DNA from: a bacterium | GTDB lineage: Bacteria; Patescibacteriota; Minisyncoccia; Minisyncoccales; Minisyncoccaceae | Assembly: GCA_023228085.1 (NCBI GenBank) | Contig: JALOBW010000006.1 | Span: forward strand, 1-43,496 | Length of the DNA: 43,496 nt | Direction of reading: 5' to 3' | Shown: positions 18,823 to 27,022 of the stretch, piece after piece | Layout: every line of letters begins with the position of its first letter | Position numbering within the stretch: the first letter of the stretch is position 1 | Made by a program: the position numbers and the translations under genes | Notes under the pieces: model-generated | What the model saw: only the letters and a program-made list of their open reading frames with translations | What the model was told of the DNA's origin: nothing | Databases searched by the model: none

Positions 18823-19123
18823 ATTTGTTTGATTCGATTAGGTTTATAAGTTGTTTTTCAATTATTTCTTGTTTAACATAACTTGAGATATGAATCGGAA
18901 CATATCCTTGCGAAAATAGAAAAATATCTTTATGAGTATCGGTATGTTTGTGAATGTTTCCATCCACTTCTATGACTGTTCTTCCGACAAGGAAGTCCAC
19001 GACATATTTTCCAATCCGATATTTCGTTTTGAATTTAATTCTATTTCGTTTGAAAATCTCACCGATTCTTCTCTCGCCTTTTGTCGATTTGACTTTTGTT
19101 AAACGTAATAATTGATTTCTCAT
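18806..19123 (-). CDS. DUF559/Vsr-like PD-(D/E)XK endonuclease
   Basis: This 105-residue protein has the compact endonuclease core seen in DUF559 proteins: ERRIGEIFKRN helix (17-27), then FKTKYRIGKYVVDFLVGRTVIEVDG (32-56) with Asp44, Glu52 and Asp54 as likely metal ligands, followed by a histidine pair and a closing helix. Such enzymes are related to very-short-patch repair nucleases and often travel as free-standing homing nucleases. Its place inside the virion module, overlapping the next gene by 17 bases, fits an inserted selfish or DNA-repair gene. Confidence 0.75.
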   Translation of the reverse strand: MRNQLLRLTKVKSTKGERRIGEIFKRNRIKFKTKYRIGKYVVDFLVGRTVIEVDGNIHKHTDTHKDIFLFSQGYVPIHISSYVKQEIIEKQLINLIESNKYGRNR

Positions 19124-19176
19124 ATCCCTATTAGTTCAATCGCTTGGAGAAAAAAGCGAAGGTTATCTGGGGTTTA

Positions 19177-19491
19177 TTAGACGTTTTTCTCGTCCGACTT
19201 TTTCTCTGCCTTTTTGATTTCTAAAATAAGATCGCCGCGCGTTGCGACTTTCTCATCAAAATCAATCCCCAGCTCCTTTGCCTTAATTACTAACTCAGGT
19301 TTTCTGAGTTGACTTAATTTTCTAGGTTTATCACTTTCGATTTCCAAAGGATCAAGAAAGCCGGCCCTAACATCATCGGGATTCATGCCCTTAGAATGTA
19401 TTGCATCCATCTCGGCTTGAGTCCAAGGAATGCCGGGAGCTTTAACCCTATTTTCATTCGTAAGTTTAGCCCAGTCAATTTGAGTAGACAT
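19177..19491 (-). CDS. Small protein with SAP/Rho-N-like C-terminal domain
   Basis: The protein has 104 residues. The C-terminal part (LSQLRKPELVIKAKELGIDF, about 59-78, then TRGDLILEIKKAE) matches the helix-extended-helix pattern of SAP or Rho N-terminal domains, which bind nucleic acid and are common in genes next to phage capsid proteins. The N-terminal half has no known fold. It follows the capsid gene after a hairpin and probably serves head assembly or completion. Confidence 0.6.
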   Translation of the reverse strand: MSTQIDWAKLTNENRVKAPGIPWTQAEMDAIHSKGMNPDDVRAGFLDPLEIESDKPRKLSQLRKPELVIKAKELGIDFDEKVATRGDLILEIKKAEKKSDEKNV

Positions 19492-19528
19492 AAGAGTTGT
19501 TTTGATTAATTTTATTTAAATGTAAACT

Positions 19529-19556
19529 TTCGGGGGAATTTACGGCTTCCCCCGAA
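19529..19556 (-). terminator. Hairpin downstream of the major capsid gene
   Basis: Arms 19529-19538 and 19547-19556 are perfectly complementary (10 bp with five consecutive G:C pairs) with an 8-base loop. On the minus strand the stem is followed by AAAGTTTACATTTAAAT, which is T-rich but not a clean U-tract. A strong hairpin right after a capsid gene often acts as a partial terminator or mRNA stabiliser that sets capsid levels above those of the tail genes. Confidence 0.65.
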
Positions 19557-19603
19557 CCGACTATTTTTATTATAGATTTATTTTCTTACAAAGAAATTAA
19601 TGA

Positions 19604-20581
19604 CTAGGATTTATCTCCTTTGCTACCTGCGATATAAGCCGGAAAGCCCATACCGATTGCATAGAAGAAATCTAAAGAATAAGCCCAATTTTTATTCGCG
19701 TAGACTTGTTCCGGAGCATCAAGTGCCGGACGTTCTGCAAATAAACATTGTAACGATTCTTTAACTCCTTTAGAGTCACACATGAACCAATAGGCAGAAG
19801 AGTCAGTGCCATCACTCGCTAAAGCGAGACGAGGCCAGACGATTACTTTAACTTTGCCTTTTAATGGATTCTTGTCATTATTCGCACTGCCCGGTAAATA
19901 CTCAGAATTACAAATACGATCTGCAATATCTTCATTGTCAGCGGTTACTATGATTGTGTCATAGTTAATCGATCTAACAAGATTATTCGGATCGCGATGC
20001 TTCAATCCTTGCGCTCTCATATAAACAATTGCTTGTCTTGAAAGTGGAGGATTGGTGTTGGTCCCGTCCGAAATTATATTGGAGAAAACATCTGAATTAA
20101 TCGGAGTAGTATGTGAAGCAGTAAATAATGCTAATCCATCAGGTCCAAGAGCAGAAACCGTGTCTCCGTAAACATCAGTATAAGATGTTCCCCAACCTTG
20201 AATGATTCTATCAGCCAATGATTGGTCAATCTTATCAAATGCGTCTTCAGTGATGCTTCTAACAACAGAATCAATCTGATTGTGAAGATCAAATTTTCGC
20301 ATTTTTTTAGTGATGTCAACTTCAGCACCGAAGTATTCTTGGGTCCAAGAAACTGAGTCACCTTCTCTGGCACTTAACTTTGGTAAGTCTTGGCCGGAAG
20401 TAACTCTCTTGATCCCGGATACTCCATGTAGGATTAAATGATCATATGTTAAACGATCTGTATCGAATACATTGAAAATTGAAAATCCAACATTTTCTGC
20501 TACCTTGTTTTTGGCTACTTCGTTAAATATACTTTGTAAGTCATCAGTTAATGACGGAAAATCGCTAACTAAAATAGGCAT
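19604..20581 (-). CDS. Major capsid protein
   Basis: This is a 325-residue protein, a usual size for an HK97-fold capsid without a long pro-domain. Features seen in phage major capsid and Mu gpT-like proteins include a long N-terminal helix, AREGDSVSWTQEYFGAEVDI (72-91), FDKIDQSLADRIIQGWG and the loop GPDGLALFTASHTT. It lies after scaffold and decoration genes, the standard head order. It builds the icosahedral shell. The leader before ATG has no Shine-Dalgarno sequence despite the high expression expected. Confidence 0.8.
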   Translation of the reverse strand: MPILVSDFPSLTDDLQSIFNEVAKNKVAENVGFSIFNVFDTDRLTYDHLILHGVSGIKRVTSGQDLPKLSAREGDSVSWTQEYFGAEVDITKKMRKFDLHNQIDSVVRSITEDAFDKIDQSLADRIIQGWGTSYTDVYGDTVSALGPDGLALFTASHTTPINSDVFSNIISDGTNTNPPLSRQAIVYMRAQGLKHRDPNNLVRSINYDTIIVTADNEDIADRICNSEYLPGSANNDKNPLKGKVKVIVWPRLALASDGTDSSAYWFMCDSKGVKESLQCLFAERPALDAPEQVYANKNWAYSLDFFYAIGMGFPAYIAGSKGDKS

Positions 20582-20585
20582 ACGT

Positions 20586-20990
20586 TTAAGCTATATTATG
20601 CACGAAGTATCCTCTAACCTTTTTGTCGGCTGCCGCTCCAACGTTCTCTGTGACATAGAATACGTCCGTTGTGGTCGCATCATTATCAAGAGTGTCGTGA
20701 TCGGTTAAGTCAACATAGGTTCCTCTTTGAGTGACGGCGGAATTGTGAGTGCAATCGCATTCAAATTCAACTCCATCAACGATGAGAACTTGGATGTCCT
20801 CATGTTCGCCGGCGGCAGTAACTTTATCTTCCAAGGCAACCATTCTGATCTCTGTGGATGCAGATGTTGCTCTTTGTAAATAACCACTTGCCCAATCCAA
20901 AGCATCAAACTTTGTGATTGTAGATCCGGAAACAGTACCACTTTTAATGGTAACAATTTTTCCGGAATCGTAACGTAGAGGTGTAAACAT
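20586..20990 (-). CDS. Capsid decoration (head stabilisation) protein
   Basis: This 134-residue, Thr/Asp-rich, all-beta protein begins FTPLRYDSGKIVTIKSG and has VTAAGEHEDIQVLIVDG in the centre. Size, composition and position immediately before the capsid gene fit capsid cement proteins of the lambda gpD or DUF2190 kind. It should bind the mature shell from outside. It is only a few bases from the capsid start, so the two are surely co-transcribed. Confidence 0.65.
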   Translation of the reverse strand: MFTPLRYDSGKIVTIKSGTVSGSTITKFDALDWASGYLQRATSASTEIRMVALEDKVTAAGEHEDIQVLIVDGVEFECDCTHNSAVTQRGTYVDLTDHDTLDNDATTTDVFYVTENVGAAADKKVRGYFVHNIA

Positions 20991-21038
20991 AATTTATCGT
21001 GCGTTTATGTTGGTTAAACTTATAAGGAATAATCGACT

Positions 21039-21737
21039 TTATTTGTACCATTCCTTAACAGGAATTTTTTTAGTAAGAATACTCTTACGTTCCTGATTTT
21101 TGCCCTCTCCTTTTGTACCAGATGGTTTGCTTTTTTCTGCGGCAAGATCAGCAGAGATTTTTCTGTCATTATTGTTTCCATCATCTCCGTTGTTGGTTTT
21201 TCCACCATTTTTCTCCCAAAGAGTTCTAGCGTCTTGAATGTCCGCTATAATACTCTCGGTAGATTCTTTTCCGCGACGAGGAGTGTAAAACTTGATGATA
21301 TCCACCCAGTTTTTATCAATCACTTCGTCTTTGCAAACTTCTTTAATGGCCTTATCCGAATTGATTTTATGCAAATCAGCGCGGGTAATAGGCTCATTAT
21401 CTGATTTCTGTTTAGGTTTTTCTTCGTTTTTTTGAACTGGCTTTTTAAAGCCTTTGAGTTTATCCTTTACGGATAATAGACCATCTTTATAATTCTTTTT
21501 ATCGCGAAGAATTTTCTCAACAGTTTTTCTAGGAAGGACAACCGTTTCATCCTCTTCATCTCCTAAATCAACCTCATCGTCTTTATCACTTTGGTCTCCC
21601 AAAGTTTTATTGATTTGAGATTCTATTTCTTCAGTAGATGAATTTTCTGAACCGGAAGCATTGTTTTGCGGTTGACCATCTCCGCCAGGAGTTTTCTCCT
21701 CTCCATTATTTAAGTCAAGTGTTTTATTTTCTGACAT
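21039..21737 (-). CDS. Scaffolding protein
   Basis: This 232-residue, extremely hydrophilic protein has an acidic, low-complexity N-terminal part (DKDDEVDLGDEEDETVVLPR, about 51-70) and a strongly basic C-terminal part ending in KSILTKKIPVKEWYK. Acidic-to-basic helical proteins located before the capsid gene are typical scaffolds, in which the basic end binds the capsid shell. The leader contains AAAGGA about 11 bases before ATG, one of the few Shine-Dalgarno-like motifs of this genome. A structured RNA and a small hairpin precede it. Confidence 0.75.
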   Translation of the reverse strand: MSENKTLDLNNGEEKTPGGDGQPQNNASGSENSSTEEIESQINKTLGDQSDKDDEVDLGDEEDETVVLPRKTVEKILRDKKNYKDGLLSVKDKLKGFKKPVQKNEEKPKQKSDNEPITRADLHKINSDKAIKEVCKDEVIDKNWVDIIKFYTPRRGKESTESIIADIQDARTLWEKNGGKTNNGDDGNNNDRKISADLAAEKSKPSGTKGEGKNQERKSILTKKIPVKEWYK

Positions 21738-21763
21738 ATTTATTAAATCCTTTAATTTGTGAA

Positions 21764-21784
21764 CTCGGCAGGATCAATCCCGAG
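21764..21784 (-). promoter_or_regulatory. Short hairpin in the scaffold gene leader
   Basis: CTCGG (21764-21768) pairs with CCGAG (21780-21784) around an 11-base loop. It lies about 27 bases upstream of the scaffold start codon and just before the AAAGGA motif. It may influence translation or mark the end of the RNA element upstream. Evidence is structure only. Confidence 0.4.
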
Positions 21785-21843
21785 ATGTTAGTTAATAAAT
21801 TTTTTAAGTTTAAATAATATAGATAATATTAAATAAAATAAAA

Positions 21844-21956
21844 ACGGCCAAACTTATCGAAAGGCCAGCGTGCAATTTGATGACCATAAAGGCGGAGCCA
21901 AAGGCCACCAAATTGCACTTACTGCTAAAATTAACCTTTCATAAGTTCTCCGCCTT
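21844..21956 (-). ncRNA. Pseudoknotted structured RNA upstream of the scaffold gene
   Basis: On the minus strand three long helices interlock. S1: 21948-21956 with 21889-21897 (9 bp, GC-rich). S2: 21935-21947 with 21851-21864 (13 bp, one bulged G). S3: 21906-21918 with 21870-21882 (13 bp, one G:U). The order is S1, S2, S3, S1', S3', S2', so the 5' strand S1 pairs into the loop of S3, forming a pseudoknot or an alternative state. A T-rich run (GTTTTTATTTTATTT) follows. No coding frame fits. It may be a cis-regulator of head genes or a free RNA. It matches no class that I recognise. Confidence 0.7.
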
Positions 21957-21983
21957 ATAATAGTTAATATACTGATTATTTTT

Positions 21984-22595
21984 TTATTTCTTATCTTTCT
22001 TATCTTTTTTATTTTCTTTTACTTCTTCTTCTTTTACTTCAGTGAGATTCTCAAATGCATTGCACCATTCATCATAAAGTAATGCTTGTCGTCCGCCAAA
22101 CTCTTCGTGAGATTTTAAAAGAATATCTTTGACTCCTTCAATCATATTCTTATTGGACGGCAAAACATCGACGATATAATCTTCATTCAAGTAATCCTGA
22201 TATTCTTTATTGAAACCATCAACATCTTTAATCTTATACTTTTTACCTTTATGCTCGTCGGTTGTTTCTTTAACTTCAATGATTTCTTCGCCATTTTCAC
22301 TAACTTTAACTTCCGGATAGAACATAACAGGCAATTCAACTTCTTTTTCTTCGCCTTCTTTACCTTGTTTAACTTTTTTCTTTTCGGCGTACTTTTTAAG
22401 AAGTTCAATGCGAGTTTTATCTAACTCTTGAAGTATCGGCGCGATCAATTGCAAAAATCTTGTTCTTGATCTTGAAGCTTGGCCGTGCAACATTTGATTG
22501 CCCAACCATTCAGCCAAACCGACTGATTTTTTACTAACCCCATTCTCTTCTGGTGTTCCAATAAAAAAGTAATTTTTTAATTTAAGTGTTTTCAT
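21984..22595 (-). CDS. Conserved phage protein, DUF1617-like
   Basis: This is a 203-residue protein. The segment QMLHGQASRSRTRFLQLIAP followed by ELDKTRIELLKKYAEK (about 34-68) matches the pattern of DUF1617-type phage proteins (‘K-G-K-A-S-R-x-R-x-K-F’, then ‘E-x-R-I-E-L-L-K-x-Y-A’). The rest is charged and ends in a lysine-rich tail (KENKKDKKDKK). It lies between portal-side genes and the scaffold, so a head-assembly role is likely, but none is established. Confidence 0.55.
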   Translation of the reverse strand: MKTLKLKNYFFIGTPEENGVSKKSVGLAEWLGNQMLHGQASRSRTRFLQLIAPILQELDKTRIELLKKYAEKKKVKQGKEGEEKEVELPVMFYPEVKVSENGEEIIEVKETTDEHKGKKYKIKDVDGFNKEYQDYLNEDYIVDVLPSNKNMIEGVKDILLKSHEEFGGRQALLYDEWCNAFENLTEVKEEEVKENKKDKKDKK

Positions 22596-22607
22596 ATGTT
22601 CGCCTTT

Positions 22608-22940
22608 TTACCCTTGCTCTTGTTCGCCTATTTTCTTATTGTCTTCGCGAACAGAAGCACCGGTCTTTGGTTTAGTTTGTTTATAGGCCATATCGACTTT
22701 TTGTAAAGTTCTCAACAGTTCGAACCTTTGGCCGAGCCAAAGTTTATAACTGTTTTGATCTAAACCTACGCCCATTGTTTTTAATAATTGTATATCTCTT
22801 TTTCTAAAATATTCTCTAAATCCCATATCTGAATATTGACGAATAAGCCATTGATTAATTCTTTCATTATCAACGCCGGTGATTTGTTTATCATCGTCAA
22901 GCAATCTGAATAAAAGTTTGATTAAAAATTCTCTAATCAT
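22608..22940 (-). CDS. Hypothetical head-region protein
   Basis: The protein has 110 residues and is mostly helical. It begins MIREFLIKLLFRLLDDDKQI and contains INQWLIRQYSDMGFREYFRK, with a hydrophilic tail. No membrane segment of full length and no known motif. It sits between two other small genes downstream of the portal gene. Function unknown. Confidence 0.55.
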   Translation of the reverse strand: MIREFLIKLLFRLLDDDKQITGVDNERINQWLIRQYSDMGFREYFRKRDIQLLKTMGVGLDQNSYKLWLGQRFELLRTLQKVDMAYKQTKPKTGASVREDNKKIGEQEQG

Positions 22941-22947
22941 ATAATAT

Positions 22948-23226
22948 TTATTCTATTGGTTCTACGCCAATTAAATCAAAATCAGCTCTTGCGACTTCAT
23001 TTCCCTCTAATGCTTTACTCTCTGAATAAGAATTCATCTTAATCTTTATTTTCATTTCATATTCTTTGCCTACTTCCCAATCTTTAATTTCCGGTAATTG
23101 TTTGGCGTTAAAACTTATATAAGGTAAATCAATTCTTGATGGCCATATTTTATCCGTGGTCATTTCAAGACTTTTTTCTTTCTTTTTTTCCATTTCTTTT
23201 TTTGCAAGTTTTACTAAATCGTACAT
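22948..23226 (-). CDS. Hypothetical beta-rich head-region protein
   Basis: This is a 92-residue protein: a basic N-terminal helix (VKLAKKEMEKKKEKS), then a strand-rich part containing LPEIKDWEVGKEYEMKIKIK and ending ARADFDLIGVEPIE. This strand pattern is seen in small proteins next to phage portal genes, but no family was recognised. It is spaced 33 bases from the portal gene and only a few from the next. Confidence 0.5.
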   Translation of the reverse strand: MYDLVKLAKKEMEKKKEKSLEMTTDKIWPSRIDLPYISFNAKQLPEIKDWEVGKEYEMKIKIKMNSYSESKALEGNEVARADFDLIGVEPIE

Positions 23227-23259
23227 AAATTTAAAATTAAAAAATTAAGAAATTAAAAA

Positions 23260-25311
23260 TTATTGTGTTGCTATTTGTCCTGTTTCTGGTGGTAAGGGTG
23301 GTTTTGTCGCACCTGTTCCTTCTCCTGCTTCTGGTGCGCCTCCTGTGCCTCCTGCCTGGCCTAATTCAGCTTCTTTTGCTGCAGCCTGAAGTTCTTCTAA
23401 CTTTTTAAGATATTTACCCGGGCTATCATTATATGCTTTAGCGAATTGCTCGAAATAATCTTTTTGATTTACAACGAATATTTGAGGGAATAATTTACTG
23501 ACTACTTCTAATTTTTCAAGTACCTCTGCTTGTACGCGACCCTGATTCTGTTTATAAACAGTCGATGATATAATTTCAATTTGGAATCTATAATTATCAA
23601 GATAATCTGTCGGGATAATTAATTTTTTATATTGTATTCCTTGCTGTTTCATCATTTCTTCTTCAATGGATGTTGCCGCTTCTAAAGATTTCTTTTCACT
23701 ATCTTTAATGTCCCTAAATTGAATAGCAAGTGTTCCTCGTTCACCGGTTGATGAATCTAATTCGCAATCATTGATAATATAAGTTTTATAAACTTTAATC
23801 TCTTTTATTTCTCCTGTCTTTTCATCTTTTTCCATTATTGTTTTTGGCTGAGGATAGTTCTGTTGAATGTTGGCCAGTCTTAAATAATATTTTTGCCTCC
23901 ATAAATCAGTAATCATTTCATTATAAAGTGTTTTCATTTCCTGTAATTTTTCATCAGCGATAACTACTTCTCTGGCTGTAGCTTTCTTTCCGCTCAATAA
24001 ATTTGGAAGTGATGGACTGGTATCTTCGAGGAGTTGACCTATAATTTTAAAAAATGAAACATCAGCATTATTAATTCCTTCCACTGGTATTGATTTAACT
24101 TGAGTGACGTCTTCAACGGAAATATGAGAGGATCCCGTCACTATCTGGTCTTCTAAATCCAATGCATCTTGATTAACTCTTCCGACTAACATTCCCGGTA
24201 ACATTGAGCGCCATTGTTTATCACTCATTGTGTTAAATGTGGTGTTAAATGAGTCATAAATTCCGGCCATAATATTTGGAAATGAATTACCATAGAAGAA
24301 ACTTTTGTTCACAAATGGTTCAAATATAGTTTTCGCGAATGGATATGCTTTAACTCCATTCTTTTTCCATAAAAGCGGCGCATTGAGCAATAATACTCCG
24401 TTGGCCACGATTATGTATGAATCTTTCATTCTGTTGTAAAGTCTGATAACTTCAATATTCTTTCCGTTTGTTCTCGTTTCCCATGCGTTTTTTTGTTGAT
24501 AATAAAAAGATGTAGTATCAGCATCGGTTAATTCTCCTTTAGTTTTTACGTAATTAAAATTTGTATATTTACCAAATTCATTTTCAAATACATCTTTGTC
24601 TAAATATCTAACCCATGCCACTTCGGGTTGATCTTGAACATCAGAAATATTAATATCTCTGATAAAAAATTCTGTGATCGGCAATTGATAAGATATACAT
24701 TTATCATCGACGTCTACTTCTTTTTCAACATATTCAATCTTACCGGTGACGATATCATAATTTGTTATAAATTTTTGTTTGTATCTTGTTTTTAAATATC
24801 CTTCATATTTAATGACTGTTCCATGTGTCGATGCTTCCCACGATTCCCAAAAATTCTCGAGTACTGAATTTTCTTCTTGAATGTATGATCCTTTAATTAA
24901 CCATTTCACTATCTCGGCCCGATTTACATTCATTACGTTATCTTCTCCATATGCTTTAATTTCCATGTCTGGAACTTGTAAAGAAAATCCGGCTAAATTC
25001 TTTTTCTGTTTATCGCGTATTGTCGGAAGTGGAACATTTGATTGCCAATCTTCTTTCGGCGGATCATATGATTCTTTGGAAACTACATAAGCATTTAATC
25101 TTTTATCTCCATCGTCAACAAATGCTTTTAAATTTCTATTATTAAATTCAGGATATGTCTTGGTTTGAAGCGTGATCATATCCTGCAATGAATTATAAAC
25201 ACCCTTTATAATTTTTTGGTCTGAGATGTTTGGATTATAAGCAGTCTTGGGTGTTTCTCCATTTGTTTCTTCTTTATTATTTATTTTATTTTCTTTTTCT
25301 CCTTTATTCAT
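23260..25311 (-). CDS. Portal protein
   Basis: This 683-residue protein follows the large terminase and has portal features: an N-terminal region with KAFVDDGDKRLNAYV, a crown-and-wing segment with ITEFFIRDINISDVQDQPEV (about 217-236), the PFAKTIFEPFVNKSFFYG motif of podovirus-like portals and a long C-terminal helical barrel region (RVQAEVLEKLEVVSKLFPQ). The last ~35 residues are Gly/Pro/Thr-rich and probably disordered. As a dodecamer it forms the DNA channel at one vertex and docks the terminase and adaptor. Family is clear by length, order and pattern. Confidence 0.85.
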   Translation of the reverse strand: MNKGEKENKINNKEETNGETPKTAYNPNISDQKIIKGVYNSLQDMITLQTKTYPEFNNRNLKAFVDDGDKRLNAYVVSKESYDPPKEDWQSNVPLPTIRDKQKKNLAGFSLQVPDMEIKAYGEDNVMNVNRAEIVKWLIKGSYIQEENSVLENFWESWEASTHGTVIKYEGYLKTRYKQKFITNYDIVTGKIEYVEKEVDVDDKCISYQLPITEFFIRDINISDVQDQPEVAWVRYLDKDVFENEFGKYTNFNYVKTKGELTDADTTSFYYQQKNAWETRTNGKNIEVIRLYNRMKDSYIIVANGVLLLNAPLLWKKNGVKAYPFAKTIFEPFVNKSFFYGNSFPNIMAGIYDSFNTTFNTMSDKQWRSMLPGMLVGRVNQDALDLEDQIVTGSSHISVEDVTQVKSIPVEGINNADVSFFKIIGQLLEDTSPSLPNLLSGKKATAREVVIADEKLQEMKTLYNEMITDLWRQKYYLRLANIQQNYPQPKTIMEKDEKTGEIKEIKVYKTYIINDCELDSSTGERGTLAIQFRDIKDSEKKSLEAATSIEEEMMKQQGIQYKKLIIPTDYLDNYRFQIEIISSTVYKQNQGRVQAEVLEKLEVVSKLFPQIFVVNQKDYFEQFAKAYNDSPGKYLKKLEELQAAAKEAELGQAGGTGGAPEAGEGTGATKPPLPPETGQIATQ

Positions 25312-25322
25312 AAGTTTAATAA

Positions 25323-26945
25323 TTAATGTCCAGTCATTTTAAGATTATATCCTCCGCTTGGAGTCTTATGTTTCTTTTGTTGGGCCATTTTTCTCATAAA
25401 AAATCTTTCTTCTTGAGTAATGGCAATTGCTGTTTGCGGATCATAGAATGTTGCCGCTAATGCATCTGCCGCGCCTGGACTTGCTATTTTTCTTTTTCTC
25501 ATTTCGTCCTTAGGCATTATTGCGATGACTCCCTTACTATCTACATTTTTATATTTAATGGTTGTTAACTGCAACCAGATTGGATCTTTACTTAATTTTC
25601 CTCCTTGTTTAATCCACGATCTAAGTCTCCAATACATTTCAGCTCTCTTATTTAAAAATTGTCTTGGGTCGCCCGGTGTTTCGTTTCCTTTAACTCCGAA
25701 TAGATTCCATTTCTGTTCCGGCTTGACATTATCTACTCTGTTTATTTCGACGAGCCGGCTATATGTTCCGATCTGGACGCTATCGACATACACTTTTTTA
25801 ATATTTGTTTCTTTTAATTTATTCGAGCATTGGCCGGTAAAATCCATTTGATCTAATCCTTTTTGATTAAAAAGAATTTCTGCATATCCCGAACTTCTGT
25901 GTACTATTGACGCGTCATCTTCTCCGCCATCAGCCGGGTCGATTCCTAATCTGTTTTCTCCAAAATGTACACCGCCCTGCATTGCCAGTTTAACTTCTTC
26001 GTCGCTTATAAGTTGCTGATAATTATCAGAATCAATCGCATCGGCCGGTGGAAACTTACAGGCAAATAAAACTTCAAAATTTGCTTTCTTTTTTGCTTCT
26101 TCGATAACGCTTGGTAAATAACGTCCTTCTGCCATTCCTATTTTATAATCTATAAAAACTTTTTTATAATTCGGGTCTTTCCACGTTGTTAAAAAATGAT
26201 TTCTAAAAAATGGATTGCCTATATTTACTAAAAATGTATCTTCTCCTTTTCCGGCCAACATTCTGAATATTCCAGAATCGACATCATCGTCTTCAAGTGC
26301 GGCTTCATCTGCTACTATATTACGGCCACCAAAACCCATAATTGTCGTGATTGTGTTCTGTTTACGTCTGGCATCGGCTGTAATAATCTCTATTGTTCCA
26401 TATCTTGGTATCTGATCCTCTTCCATGATTGAATATGTCAGTTTAACTTTGCTTTTCTCTTCAAGCAATCTCATTAATAAATTCTTTTCTTTTATATTTA
26501 TACCTGAAAGTTTACGGGCAAAGAAATTATTGTTGGCCGTATCGCGTATCATGTAATTAATAAGAATGCGACCTCTCTTTGTGTCCGGCACTACCAACAT
26601 CCAATCTCCGGGGAATGTTGTTATCCTTGTTAAAAGAGCGCGGCTTATTGTCAAACTCTTGCCGTATTGCGTGCTGGCGATAATTTGCGAGCGAGGATAT
26701 TGCCTAAATAAAATCAATTTAAATATTGCTAATTCTCCCGGGGACATTTCCCATGGCGATTCATCTTCATTTTGAAAATTATCTCGAGCGAACTGCCATG
26801 TTGCATCATCTTTTAATTTATCAAATTCCTCTTTTATAAATTCATTAGCTTGTTCTATCGTTAAAACGTCTCCTAAATTTTCAAAGTCTTTGTCTGTGAT
26901 TATAATATCATCTCCGAATAAAGGAAATATAAAATCTTCTCGCAT
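25323..26945 (-). CDS. Terminase large subunit (TerL)
   Basis: This 540-residue packaging motor and headful or site-specific nuclease has all the key elements. The ATPase part has a P-loop ASTQYGKS (90-97, a non-canonical Walker A seen in many TerL proteins) and Walker B VADE (211-214). The nuclease part has Asp336 in LGIDPADGG, Asp388 in KKVYVDSVQ and Asp494 in GAADALAATF. It drives DNA into the procapsid at the portal encoded next. The C-terminus is basic. Between this gene and the small terminase lies a peptide deformylase, an uncommon insertion. Confidence 0.93.
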   Translation of the reverse strand: MREDFIFPLFGDDIIITDKDFENLGDVLTIEQANEFIKEEFDKLKDDATWQFARDNFQNEDESPWEMSPGELAIFKLILFRQYPRSQIIASTQYGKSLTISRALLTRITTFPGDWMLVVPDTKRGRILINYMIRDTANNNFFARKLSGINIKEKNLLMRLLEEKSKVKLTYSIMEEDQIPRYGTIEIITADARRKQNTITTIMGFGGRNIVADEAALEDDDVDSGIFRMLAGKGEDTFLVNIGNPFFRNHFLTTWKDPNYKKVFIDYKIGMAEGRYLPSVIEEAKKKANFEVLFACKFPPADAIDSDNYQQLISDEEVKLAMQGGVHFGENRLGIDPADGGEDDASIVHRSSGYAEILFNQKGLDQMDFTGQCSNKLKETNIKKVYVDSVQIGTYSRLVEINRVDNVKPEQKWNLFGVKGNETPGDPRQFLNKRAEMYWRLRSWIKQGGKLSKDPIWLQLTTIKYKNVDSKGVIAIMPKDEMRKRKIASPGAADALAATFYDPQTAIAITQEERFFMRKMAQQKKHKTPSGGYNLKMTGH

Positions 26946-26950
26946 AATTA

Positions 26951-27022
26951 TTATTTTTTTTCTTCTTTATATAATTGGATTGCTTCTCTAAATATTTTCT
27001 CTGCCTTAATTTTAATTTTCAA
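26951..27022 (-). CDS. Possible 23-residue ORF between deformylase and TerL
   Basis: A frame starting at TTG (27020-27022) overlaps the end of the deformylase gene and would encode a short amphipathic peptide (AEKIFREAIQLYKEEKK at its end). There is no ATG and no ribosome site. It could be a real small peptide, a frameshifted C-terminal extension of the deformylase or chance. Shown because it fills an otherwise empty gap with coding-like sequence. Confidence 0.2.
   Translation of the reverse strand: MKIKIKAEKIFREAIQLYKEEKK

Noticed and set aside
21844..21956. HDV-like or hammerhead ribozyme
   Set aside because: The helix order differs from HDV-type folds, and no hammerhead core (CUGANGA/GAAA) is present.
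26951..27022. Programmed frameshift joining deformylase to a 22-residue extension
   Set aside because: No slippery heptamer with a downstream structure was recognised at the junction; kept only as a low-confidence short ORF.
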